The notes under the pieces: generated by a model
What the model was told of the DNA's origin: nothing
Seen by the model: the letters and a program-made list of their open reading frames with translations, nothing else
Database searches by the model: none
Virus record (IMG/VR): IMGVR_UViG_3300009551_000077
Coordinates: 1 to 40,484 of that record
From: a virus
Direction: 5' to 3' (one strand)
DNA: 40,484 nucleotides
Shown here: piece after piece, positions 28,586 through 35,293 of the stretch
Layout of the letters: the number at the start of each line of letters is the position of its first letter
Position numbering within the stretch: position 1 is the stretch's first letter
Program-made: the position numbers and the translations under genes

Positions 28586-30012
28586 GCTTCGCCCTCCAAA
28601 AGGAACTACCCCAGAACGTCGCCGGCAGCTTGGACGTGGAAATGTCCCTGCTTGCCACGCTGTTGTTCAATGATGGGAGGATTAGTTCCTGCGAGGGATT
28701 GACGGCTGAACATTTCGTTGAGCCGCTGTTCCAGCGCATCTTTGCCGCCATTGAGAAGCAGGCAGCGCTGGGTCGCATTGTACCGCTATCCATCGCCGCT
28801 CAATTCAAGGCAGACGAAGCCTTTGCCGAGCTTGGCATTCCTGCGAGCCAGTTCTTTGCCAATCTCGCTGCCAATGCCAACGTGCCGGCCTCCATTCCCC
28901 ACCTGTCACGGCAGATCAAGGATGACTTCTCGCTTCGTCAACTGGCCTCCCATGCCAATGACCTCTACAAGTCTGCCACTACGCCCAATGGCGAGACGGC
29001 AGAAGGCATTGCCAGGAATGCCATAGAAGCGATTTCAGGCGTTGTTGACAGGGCAGGTCTCAGTGCCAGCCGCCTGCATGAATTCTCACTGCATGACGCC
29101 GTGGACGCGCTCACGCTCGAATTGAACGATGTGGCGATGAACGGGGTGCTGCCGGATACTGGCGTCTATCCCGGATCCAAGGCTTTGGCCGAGGTGATCG
29201 GGACTTGGAAGCGCGGTCGCTACTATGTGCTGGGCGGTCGCCCGGGTATGGGAAAAAGCACTGTAGCAACCTCGTGGCTGATCAGAACGGCATTAAAGGG
29301 CGGCAATGTGCTGTTCTTCTCGCTGGAAATGACTGCCGGCGAGATCGGGGAACGGGTTGCTTCCGATGTGGCGCTGTCTGCCGGAAAGCGGGTTGAATAC
29401 ATGCGCCTCAGCCGCCGCGAGGTGAAGGACGACGAGCTTCAAGCGATAATTGCAGCCCAGCACAAGCTGGAGAAGCTGCCCTTCCTCATCAATGATCGGC
29501 CGGGCCTGACACTGGCCCAGATCAGGTCCTACTGTCTCAAGGCCAAGCAGCATCTTGAGGCGAACGGCAAGCAGCTTGACGTGGTGTGCATTGACCATAT
29601 CGGCCTCATGCGGGCCTCCGAACGCTATTCCGGCAACAAGGTTGCTGAGACAGAGGAAATCTCCATTGCCCTGAAGGCGATGGCGAAGGATCTGAATTGC
29701 GCCGTCATAGCACTGGCGCAGTTGAACCGTGGCAGTGAGCAACGCGAGGACAAGCGTCCATCGCTCTCTGATCTGCGCTGGTCCGGCTCCATCGAGCAAG
29801 ATGCTGACGTGGTGATGTTTACCTATCGTCCCGCCTACTACCTTGAGCGCAAGAAATGCGACGACATGAGCGACGAGATCGAGCGCAAGGATCAGTTGGC
29901 GAAGGTGAAGGATGACCTGGAGGTGATCTTTGCCAAGCACCGTGGCGGGCCGTGCCCAATCCTTGAATTGAATTGTGACATTGCCTGTTCGGCTGTGAGG
30001 GACAAGCAATGA
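28576..30012 (+). CDS. DnaB-family replicative helicase
   Basis: 478 aa. Residues 1-130 are a DnaB N-terminal helical domain (AGSLDVEMSLLATLLFNDGRI ... HFVEPLFQRIFAAI). The C-terminal RecA-like ATPase has Walker A GGRPGMGKST (220-229, K227), the SLEM motif of DnaB proteins (FFSLEMTAGEIGERV), Walker B VVCIDHIGLM (D340), then ALAQLNRGSEQREDKRPSLSDLRWSGSIEQDADVV, the classic DnaB motif. It unwinds the parental duplex at the phage fork. ATG 28576 or TTG 28582 (TTGA overlap with the previous stop, with AAGGA 7 nt before it) is the start. Confidence 0.9.
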   Translation: MRLSFALQKELPQNVAGSLDVEMSLLATLLFNDGRISSCEGLTAEHFVEPLFQRIFAAIEKQAALGRIVPLSIAAQFKADEAFAELGIPASQFFANLAANANVPASIPHLSRQIKDDFSLRQLASHANDLYKSATTPNGETAEGIARNAIEAISGVVDRAGLSASRLHEFSLHDAVDALTLELNDVAMNGVLPDTGVYPGSKALAEVIGTWKRGRYYVLGGRPGMGKSTVATSWLIRTALKGGNVLFFSLEMTAGEIGERVASDVALSAGKRVEYMRLSRREVKDDELQAIIAAQHKLEKLPFLINDRPGLTLAQIRSYCLKAKQHLEANGKQLDVVCIDHIGLMRASERYSGNKVAETEEISIALKAMAKDLNCAVIALAQLNRGSEQREDKRPSLSDLRWSGSIEQDADVVMFTYRPAYYLERKKCDDMSDEIERKDQLAKVKDDLEVIFAKHRGGPCPILELNCDIACSAVRDKQ

Positions 30013-30842
30013 ACTATTACGCCTTCCATATTGGCGATTACGCCGCTGCCACTGCTCATCTCAACTGGGAAGAGGACTTGGCCTACCGCCGATTACTGGA
30101 CCTGTATTACACCCGCGAAGAGTCGATTCCGCTCGACCAACGGGCCGTCTACAGGCTCACCCGTGCAGCCTCCCAAGAGCAACGTGCCGCCGTTGACGCT
30201 GTGCTAGGTGAATACTTCGCCAAAGGCGAACACGGCTGGGTGCACCAAAGGTGTGAAGATGAGATTGCCAAAGCCCGCGAAAAGAGCGTGAAGGCGAGGC
30301 AGTCAGCCGAACGCAGGTGGGAAAACGATGCGAACGCATCCAAGCCAACAAGCGAACGCATCCAGAGCCAGAGCGAAGGCAATGCTCCCAATCCCAATCC
30401 CAATCCCAATCCCAATCATCATCCTTCCAGCGCTGGAGAATTTGAAAAGATGGAGGTGGCTTTGCGTAGCATTTCCGGGATCGATAAACACCCTGTCGCA
30501 GCCAATCCGGACGTTTCACCAATATGGCAACTCGTTCAAAGCGGTCTTGACCTCAAGACAGTCATCATTCCGAAAATCAAGGCGATGCTCACTAAGGCAC
30601 GTCCTGGTTCGATCAAGGGATGGAATTATTTTGCAAAGGTGATTGTCGAAGATCGTCCTTCGCAGGGCCAATCGATCATCGACACCGCCGCGTGGCAGAA
30701 GCGCCTGCAAACCGCCCGGCTTCACAAGCAATGGGACGTTCAAAACTGGGGTCCAATGCCACAGCAACCAAATTGCAAGGTGCCGGCCAATCTGCTTGAG
30801 ACTAGCGATGGTTCCGAATGGAAAGAATGGAGGGCGGCTTAA
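30009..30842 (+). CDS. YdaU/DUF1376 replication protein with Asn-Pro repeat
   Basis: 277 aa. The N-terminus (YYAFHIGDYAAATAHLNWEEDLAYRRLLDLYYTREESIPLDQRAVYRLTRA, residues 2-55) is the YdaU/DUF1376 domain found in lambdoid replication regions. A linker at about 127-136 holds five Pro-Asn pairs, encoded by five CCCAAT units (30387-30416), which is likely a flexible, length-variable hinge. The C-terminus (SPIWQLVQSGLDLKTVIIPKIKAMLTKARPGSIKGWNYFAKVIVED) recalls phage replication initiators that load DnaB. ATGA overlap with the helicase gene. Confidence 0.8.
   Translation: MNYYAFHIGDYAAATAHLNWEEDLAYRRLLDLYYTREESIPLDQRAVYRLTRAASQEQRAAVDAVLGEYFAKGEHGWVHQRCEDEIAKAREKSVKARQSAERRWENDANASKPTSERIQSQSEGNAPNPNPNPNPNHHPSSAGEFEKMEVALRSISGIDKHPVAANPDVSPIWQLVQSGLDLKTVIIPKIKAMLTKARPGSIKGWNYFAKVIVEDRPSQGQSIIDTAAWQKRLQTARLHKQWDVQNWGPMPQQPNCKVPANLLETSDGSEWKEWRAA
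30387..30416 (+). repeat. Hexanucleotide repeat (CCCAAT)5 in coding sequence
   Basis: Five perfect CCCAAT units in frame (Pro-Asn), a slippage-prone tract in the linker of the replication protein. Gain or loss of units alters linker length by two residues without breaking the frame. Confidence 0.9.
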
Positions 30843-30873
30843 TGTTTAACCCAGGCAGGTCAGGCGAGGCTCA

Positions 30874-31335
30874 ATGACCGACAACGACGACCTCACGATC
30901 ACATTTGTTTATCTCATCGCGCCTTTTGTGGGTGGCGAATTTCAAGGACCATGCAAAATCGGCATTGCCGAGGATATTCCCCGCCGCGTCCAGCAACTCC
31001 AGACCGCATCGCCATATCGCCTTGGCGTGTACTACGCGCTTCGCTTCCCTTGGCGTTCGGTTGCCGAACACGTAGAGAAACTGCTCCACACATACCACAA
31101 AACCGAGCGGCTCGAAGGTGAGTGGTTTGATCTTCCTCCGGACGAATTGCGCGTGACCATGAATGCTATGGTTTTGGCGTGCCGCGCTGAGATCGGCAAA
31201 AATATGGACCCGGAAGATGCGTCGTTCATTTTCGATTACGCACTACCTGAGAACGGCGAACTCTCAGACTACGTTTTCAAGGGCAGGCGGATGGTAAAAA
31301 TCACGCCCACCCCACCACAAGGGAGGGAAGGATGA
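30874..31335 (+). CDS. GIY-YIG / T5orf172-family nuclease-like protein
   Basis: 153 aa. TFVYLIAPFVGGEFQGPCKIGIAEDIPRRVQQLQTASPYRLGVYYALRF ... AEHVEKLLHTYHKTERLEGEWFDLPPDEL is the T5orf172 form of the GIY-YIG fold: VYLI in place of GIY, KIG in place of YIG, an Arg in PRRVQQLQ, and a Glu in the helix (AEHVEK). The EGEWFDL end is typical. This group is assumed to cleave DNA, though activity is unproven for most. GAGG ribosome site. It precedes a short gene with ATGA overlap. Confidence 0.75.
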   Translation: MTDNDDLTITFVYLIAPFVGGEFQGPCKIGIAEDIPRRVQQLQTASPYRLGVYYALRFPWRSVAEHVEKLLHTYHKTERLEGEWFDLPPDELRVTMNAMVLACRAEIGKNMDPEDASFIFDYALPENGELSDYVFKGRRMVKITPTPPQGREG

Positions 31336-31529
31336 GCGATTGGGCTGATGAGATTGTTGATGAATGGGCAGACAGCGACGGCATTTGTTGTGTGAAAAAG
31401 CAATACGTGCTCGCCGCCCTCGGCAAGGCCAAGGCAGATGGGGTGCGTTGGGCTGCTCAATACGTCGAGCGCGATGAGACACAGCGTGAATTACGGGTTT
31501 TAGCCGACAAGATCGAGCGCGGCGAATAA
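31332..31529 (+). CDS. Small acidic protein, function unknown
   Basis: 65 aa: MSDWADEIVDEWADSDGICCVKKQYVLAALGKAKADGVRWAAQYVERDETQRELRVLADKIERGE, helical and acidic. The form MSDxADEIV, then a helix of LAxALGKAKADG is a common small phage protein of unknown role. ATGA overlap with the GIY-YIG gene. Confidence 0.65.
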   Translation: MSDWADEIVDEWADSDGICCVKKQYVLAALGKAKADGVRWAAQYVERDETQRELRVLADKIERGE

Positions 31530-31558
31530 CACAACTCAACGGGCAAAGCGGGCAAAAT

Positions 31559-32020
31559 ATGAACTCATCCACATGGACTGTACTTGGCTATGAAGCCGGG
31601 CGAGAACTCCCTGTCGGGCGCACGCTCAACAGGTTCAACCTGATTTACTTCCTTCCCATGGAGCTACGCCAGCGCAGGGCTTCCAAGCACGCCAAGCGCC
31701 GGGAAGCCTATGAGGTCCCACTGATCCCCGGCATCGTGTTCATCCGAGGTCAGGATACCTGGATGAAGGCGACCGAGGCCAAATACACCGAGGACAGCCC
31801 CTTGTCCGACACGTCCGGCAATCCTTGGCGGATTCCTGAGCCGCAAATGTCGGCCTTCCAAAGCGCCGTAGCAGAATGGAATGAAACTGTCCGCAAACGC
31901 ACGATGGCGAACAAGGATGCGCCAAAGCTCAAGAAGCGCACGGTGAAGTTCACGCCCGATGCACTGGCTGACATCAAGAGCGAATTGTTTGGCGCGGGAA
32001 CGATGGGGCAGGCGGCATGA
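31559..32020 (+). CDS. NusG-like protein, candidate late antiterminator
   Basis: 153 aa. LNRFNLIYFLPMELRQRRASKHAKRREAYEVPLIPGIVFIRGQDTWMKA (residues about 24-75) has the layout of the NusG N-terminal domain: Y-F-L-P strand, a basic loop, then PLIPGIVFIR matching PLxPGYvFv of NusG/RfaH. The rest is a Pro/Lys-rich tail and a helix. NusG-type phage proteins act on RNA polymerase, for example to suppress terminators. It is placed last among early genes, 500-1000 bp ahead of the structured island and packaging genes. Assignment is from motif and context; the aromatic core of NusG is only partly kept. Confidence 0.55.
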   Translation: MNSSTWTVLGYEAGRELPVGRTLNRFNLIYFLPMELRQRRASKHAKRREAYEVPLIPGIVFIRGQDTWMKATEAKYTEDSPLSDTSGNPWRIPEPQMSAFQSAVAEWNETVRKRTMANKDAPKLKKRTVKFTPDALADIKSELFGAGTMGQAA

Positions 32021-32376
32021 GATTTACAAAACCCCATTACGCCATAAAGTGGAGTAAGCGGCCATTTCACGATATGGACATTAATCGTGAGCTTGTTCCC
32101 CCGTCTACCAATATCTGGATGTTGGAAGGCGGGGTTGGTGTGCGATGTGACGATGATTTTTGGTCAATCGCATATTTACCGTGGGAGCCATATCACCGAA
32201 TGAGCATTGAAGAAATTGCTCACAAGATTTGGCCTGAGACGATTGGCGACGATACACTGATTTTCCGCCCTGACGCCGGAGATCCATGGTGGAATGAGCG
32301 TTGGGCCGAAGATACGGCAAGGATCAGGGCTTTTGATGGCCCAGCTATGCCCGGCGTGGACGATGCCGCTCAATGA
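32017..32376 (+). CDS. AIKW-PSTNIW family protein, rightward copy
   Basis: 119 aa, paralogue of the product of 23598-23963: KPHYAIKWSKRPFHDMDINRELVPPSTNIWMLEGGV, CDDDFW, EIAHKIWPE, GDPWWNERWAEDTARIRAFDGPAMPG. About half the positions match. It is coupled to the NusG-like gene and to the next small HTH gene by ATGA. Function unknown; the acidic and Trp-rich pattern is well kept in both copies, so it is under selection. Confidence 0.7.
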   Translation: MRFTKPHYAIKWSKRPFHDMDINRELVPPSTNIWMLEGGVGVRCDDDFWSIAYLPWEPYHRMSIEEIAHKIWPETIGDDTLIFRPDAGDPWWNERWAEDTARIRAFDGPAMPGVDDAAQ

Positions 32377-32564
32377 CCCACCTCACCAAGACAGAGGAAC
32401 GCATAGTGGCGATGCTCCTGGGCGAGCCCTGCATCCCCATCAAGCAACTCGCTCACAAGCTCGAGTCCACACCGGGATCAATCCGCGTCCTGATGTCCTC
32501 ACTGCGAGGCAAGGGGTACAAGTTCAAGCATGGGGTGGCACTTGATGTGCCACGTGAACCTTAA
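32373..32564 (+). CDS. Small winged-helix protein
   Basis: 63 aa. LTKTEERIVAMLLGEPCIPIKQLAHKLESTPGSIRVLMSSLRGKGYKFKHGVALDVP is a helix-turn-helix with a wing, in the style of transcriptional-regulator C-domains (helix, helix-turn-helix, beta hairpin GYKFKHGVAL). The last early frame before the non-coding island, so it could bind there. ATGA overlap. Confidence 0.7.
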   Translation: MTHLTKTEERIVAMLLGEPCIPIKQLAHKLESTPGSIRVLMSSLRGKGYKFKHGVALDVPREP

Positions 32565-32580
32565 CGCTTTAGCAATAGCG

Positions 32581-32641
32581 TAGCAGATTCAAGGCATGGT
32601 AAATGCAGGCCGTCCAGTCCGGTGAACCTGCATCACTGCTA
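32581..32641 (+). ncRNA. Nested hairpin in the intergenic island
   Basis: Outer stem TAGCAG (32581-32586) / CTGCTA (32636-32641), inner stem ATGCAGG (32603-32609) / CCTGCAT (32627-32633), then CCG/CGG capping a 7-nt loop. All pairs are Watson-Crick. The element starts 17 nt after the last early gene. It could be a cis-acting antitermination or processing RNA for the late transcript. No known family recognised. Confidence 0.4.
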
Positions 32642-32746
32642 AGACGTATGGCAACCCTTCGGGGTCGCGCCGACCACCTTGGACCTCGATATGGGGATTC
32701 CCATTTCGCGCATGTGAGAGATATTGCCGAAAGGCAGACGAGATGC

Positions 32747-32818
32747 AGTGGGATAGCACAAGATAGTGCACCGCCGTATTTGAGGCGGAGATGCCCGGTT
32801 CAAGTCCGGCTCCTGCGG
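32747..32818 (+). tRNA. tRNA-like element, glutamine-like, identity uncertain
   Basis: Folds as a cloverleaf: acceptor AGTGGGA / TCCTGCG (one mismatch, two wobbles), T8-A9, D stem GCAC/GTGC with a short 6-nt loop, anticodon stem CCGCC/GGCGG, and a T arm with loop TTCAAGT. The arrangement (TAGC..AAG, GCACCG.., TTTGA, ATGCCCGGTTC) resembles tRNA-Gln. The anticodon loop seems to be 8 nt (GTATTTGA), so TTG (Gln) is only the best guess. No encoded CCA. A GNRA hairpin (TGCC-GAAA-GGCA, 32725-32736) stands 10 nt upstream. Confidence 0.45.
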
Positions 32819-32933
32819 CTCCCCATTCCAACACCCGATCCCTCTCAGCCCCACGCTCACAGTCTCAGAGATTCCAGCGACACGAGGGCATGTGCAGGTG
32901 ATCGGGTACTAAATCAGGAACAGCCTGCAGCGA

Positions 32934-33045
32934 GGTTGAAGGTCAACACGAGCGGTGGACTTGTAATCCATGGACATGTGAGTTGTGCCACAAACGCCGT
33001 TCCAAAGTGCTGCAAACGGCGGTAGCTCAGAGACCCTTCCTGACC
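32934..33045 (+). tRNA. Candidate circularly permuted tRNA-Thr(TGT)
   Basis: The 3' half comes first: D-stem strand GAGC (32950-32953), G26, anticodon arm GTGGA-CTTGTAA-TCCAT (anticodon TGT), 22 nt for variable region and T arm, acceptor strand CGCCGT (32995-33000), T73 and CCA (33002-33004). After 11 nt the 5' half follows: ACGGCGG (33016-33022), T8-A9, D strand GCTC (33025-33028), A14. The acceptor halves pair over 6 bp and GAGC/GCTC over 4 bp. The flanks also pair (GAAGGTC 32938-32944 with GACCCTTC 33032-33039, one bulge), extending the D stem across an internal loop. The T arm is weak (TGTG/CACA, no TTC loop). Confidence 0.35.
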
Positions 33046-33064
33046 CTATTCAAAGGATGCTGTG

Positions 33065-33283
33065 ATGGGAATGTACAAACTAGCCGATGGCTCTTGGTGG
33101 TTCTCTGGCAGCGTTCAGATGCCGCAAGGTAGAAACGAACCTTTCATGCCCGTCGCGCATCTTAGCGATGACCAGATGGTTACGGTCGAGGGCGGCAAAC
33201 AGATGACATGGGGCGAGGCGAAAAACCGTCACAAGTCCACCTCCGGCTTCACTCCAAAGCATCTAGAGTTCACCAATGACTGA
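33065..33283 (+). CDS. Small protein with KHLEFTND tail
   Basis: 72 aa from ATG 33065, with AAGGA 8 nt upstream (GTG 33062 also possible). MGMYKLADGSWWFSGSVQMPQGRNEPFMPVAHLSDDQMVTVEGGKQMTWGEAKNRHKSTSGF, beta-rich. It ends PKHLEFTND, nearly the same as the end of the next protein (RKHLEFTNE). First frame after the non-coding island. No family recognised. Confidence 0.65.
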   Translation: MGMYKLADGSWWFSGSVQMPQGRNEPFMPVAHLSDDQMVTVEGGKQMTWGEAKNRHKSTSGFTPKHLEFTND

Positions 33284-33292
33284 GGCTCGGTA

Positions 33293-33499
33293 ATGCGTTT
33301 CTTCTGGCAAGAGGCTCCCCGACGTGAGCGCCTGGTTGATGATCTGAACAACGCTTCAGGCGGCAGCTTCAAGGCAGTCTATAACGGCGTCCATGCCACC
33401 AAGGCCATAAACGGAAAGCTTGACCGCAACGAATTGCTGGCAAACGTCCGCTTAGCCGCCGCTGCCGAACGCAAGCATCTAGAGTTCACAAACGAGTAG
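33293..33499 (+). CDS. Small protein with KHLEFTNE tail
   Basis: 68 aa: MRFFWQEAPRRERLVDDLNNASGGSFKAVYNGVHATKAINGKLDRNELLANVRLAAAAERKHLEFTNE. The end shares a 17-bp identical DNA stretch (AAGCATCTAGAGTTCAC) with the preceding gene. GAGG precedes ATG 33293. No family recognised. Confidence 0.65.
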   Translation: MRFFWQEAPRRERLVDDLNNASGGSFKAVYNGVHATKAINGKLDRNELLANVRLAAAAERKHLEFTNE

Positions 33500-33537
33500 A
33501 CACTCTACCCGCGCTTGGCCCGTCGCGGACATAAGTC

Positions 33538-33693
33538 GTGCGAATACTTTTCTTGGATCGCATGGGTAATATGCTCGGAATCCAAGCCGAGCGAGCTAAC
33601 GGGCTGCCAATTCCCACCCTTCCCATCACTGTACGGGACAGGACAATAACACCACCGAACGACCCCGTTTCATGCGGGAGTTCAAACCGATAG
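33538..33693 (+). CDS. Possible 51-aa protein before the terminase
   Basis: GTG 33538 to TAG 33691-33693: MRILFLDRMGNMLGIQAERA followed by NGLPIPTLPITVRDRTITPPNDP and a short Ser/Cys tail. The start is a strong beta strand, the rest Pro-rich. Ribosome site is poor. It occupies most of the 206-bp gap between small genes and the terminase. A minus-strand frame (33486-33701) is also open but has less natural composition. Confidence 0.45.
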   Translation: MRILFLDRMGNMLGIQAERANGLPIPTLPITVRDRTITPPNDPVSCGSSNR

Positions 33694-33705
33694 GCATTCA
33701 ACTCA

Positions 33706-34011
33706 ATGGCATTTCAACCGGGTGAATCTGGCAATCCAGGCGGCAGGGCAAAGGCAAAGCCATACAAGGAAGCTCTCCTTCGGGTGCTGATGCGCGAGGA
33801 AGGTGATATGCCCGCCGGCAAGACCTATCTCGACAAGATGGCAACAAAGCATGTGCAGACAGCCCTTGACGGCGACGTGCCAGCCATTCGTGACATTGCA
33901 GATCGCCTCGACGGCAAGCCAGCCCAGTCCATTGTCGGCGGCGACGAGGACGACAACCCGATCAACATGATCCACCGCATCGAGCGCGTGATTGTCAACG
34001 CTTCAAATTGA
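33706..34011 (+). CDS. terS: Terminase small subunit-like protein (DUF5681)
   Basis: 101 aa. FQPGESGNPGGRAKAKPYKEALLRVL at the start is the DUF5681 signature (F-x-PG-x-SGNP-x-GR). A central helix follows (TYLDKMATKHVQTALDGDVPAIRDIADRLDGKPAQSIVGG). Proteins of this family sit directly before the large terminase in many phages and are taken to bind the packaging site. Short for a small subunit. It overlaps the large terminase start by 20 bp. The pac site may lie within or near it. Confidence 0.75.
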   Translation: MAFQPGESGNPGGRAKAKPYKEALLRVLMREEGDMPAGKTYLDKMATKHVQTALDGDVPAIRDIADRLDGKPAQSIVGGDEDDNPINMIHRIERVIVNASN

Positions 34012-35293
34012 AACCGCTCCCGTCTTTGCCCCTCTGATTAAGCCATCCCGCTACAAGGGTGCATATGGCGGACGCGGTTCGGGCAAGTCACAGTTCTTCT
34101 CAGGCCTCCTGCCTGAATATGCCATGGCCCAACGGGGCTTTCGCGGCGTATGCATCCGTGAAGTCCAGAAATCCCTCAAGGAAAGCGCCAAGCGCCTCAT
34201 AGAGGACCAGCTGGCTAAATACGGTTTGGGCGAGGCAGACGGCTTCAAGGTATTCCGCGAGGTCATCCAGACGCCAGGTGACGGCCTGATCATCTTTCAG
34301 GGCATGGCCGATCACACGGCTGAATCCATCAAGTCGCTCGAAGGTATCGACGTGGCATGGGTGGAGGAGGCGCAAAGCCTGTCCGCCCGGTCGTTGCAGC
34401 TTCTGCGCCCCACAATCCGCAAGGATAACTCGGAAATCTGGTTCAGCTGGAACCCAAGGCGCAAGACAGACCCAGTCGATGTGATGCTCCGGGGCAGGGA
34501 AGTGCCGACCGACGCTGTAACGGTCAGGGCCAACTGGTCAGATAATCCGTGGTTCCCCAGTGTGCTTGAACAGGAGCGGCTCGACTGCCTGCGTTCGCAG
34601 CCTGATCAATACCCCCACACATGGGAAGGCGAATATGCCACCGTGCTGACCGGGGCCTACTACGCCAAACAATTGGCTGAAGCCAAGCTTCAGGGCCGCA
34701 TTGGCCGTGTTGCCGCTGACCCGCTGCTTCCTATTCGGCTTGTTGCTGATATTGGTGGCACTGGCCGTCTTTCAGACAGCTTCGTGTTCTGGGCAGTGCA
34801 GTTTGTAGGGCGTGAAATTCGCTGGCTCAATCATTACGAGGCGCAAGGTCAGGAAGTAGGCCATCACCTCAATTGGATGCGTGCCAACAAATACGAGCCA
34901 GACCGCGCCAAGGTCGTGCTGCCACATGACGGTTCAAAGCCCGGAGATGTCTACCGTATTTCATACAAATCGGCGTTCGAGGACGCTGGCTATGATGTTG
35001 ATGTGATCGAAAACCAAGGCGCTGGCGCTGCCATGCTCCGAGTGGAAGCTCTAAGGCGCGTGTTCCCGCTCTGCTGGTTCAACGCCGATACAACTCAGGG
35101 CGGCCTTGATGCTTTGGGCTGGTATCATGAGAAAGTGGACGAGACGCGGAACATCGGCCTCGGCCCTGACCATGACTGGTCAAGCCATTCGTCGGATGCA
35201 GCCGGCCTTGTCGCAGTTGTTTACGAAGCGCCCGAGATAGCACGCAAGGTAGTTCACCGCACCTATCACGGTGCAGGAAGCTGGATGGCATAA
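33992..35293 (+). CDS. terL: Terminase large subunit
   Basis: 433 aa, the packaging motor ATPase and headful nuclease. Walker A GGRGSGKS (26-33, K32) and Walker B VAWVEEA (121-127, E125 or E126) are in the N-terminal ATPase. The RNase H-like nuclease starts at LVADIGGTGRLSD (D253, D262) and ends near HSSDAAG. The circular permutation of the genome agrees with headful packaging. TTG 33992 is the only plausible start in frame with the homologous N-terminus (STLQIETAPVFAPL); it overlaps the small subunit gene. Confidence 0.92.
   Translation: MSTLQIETAPVFAPLIKPSRYKGAYGGRGSGKSQFFSGLLPEYAMAQRGFRGVCIREVQKSLKESAKRLIEDQLAKYGLGEADGFKVFREVIQTPGDGLIIFQGMADHTAESIKSLEGIDVAWVEEAQSLSARSLQLLRPTIRKDNSEIWFSWNPRRKTDPVDVMLRGREVPTDAVTVRANWSDNPWFPSVLEQERLDCLRSQPDQYPHTWEGEYATVLTGAYYAKQLAEAKLQGRIGRVAADPLLPIRLVADIGGTGRLSDSFVFWAVQFVGREIRWLNHYEAQGQEVGHHLNWMRANKYEPDRAKVVLPHDGSKPGDVYRISYKSAFEDAGYDVDVIENQGAGAAMLRVEALRRVFPLCWFNADTTQGGLDALGWYHEKVDETRNIGLGPDHDWSSHSSDAAGLVAVVYEAPEIARKVVHRTYHGAGSWMA

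Noticed and set aside
30387-30416. CRISPR-like or iteron repeats
   Set aside because: The five hexamers are an in-frame Pro-Asn codon repeat without spacers. No CRISPR array was found in the window.
32934-33045. Two-piece (permuted) tmRNA of alphaproteobacteria
   Set aside because: The element has a D stem and a standard anticodon arm with TGT and lacks a tag-coding frame and the tmRNA acceptor sequence, so a permuted tRNA explains it better.
33486-33701. 71-codon minus-strand frame in the pre-terminase gap
   Set aside because: It would be an isolated leftward gene in this area and its composition is poor; the 51-codon plus frame fits better, though that is also uncertain.
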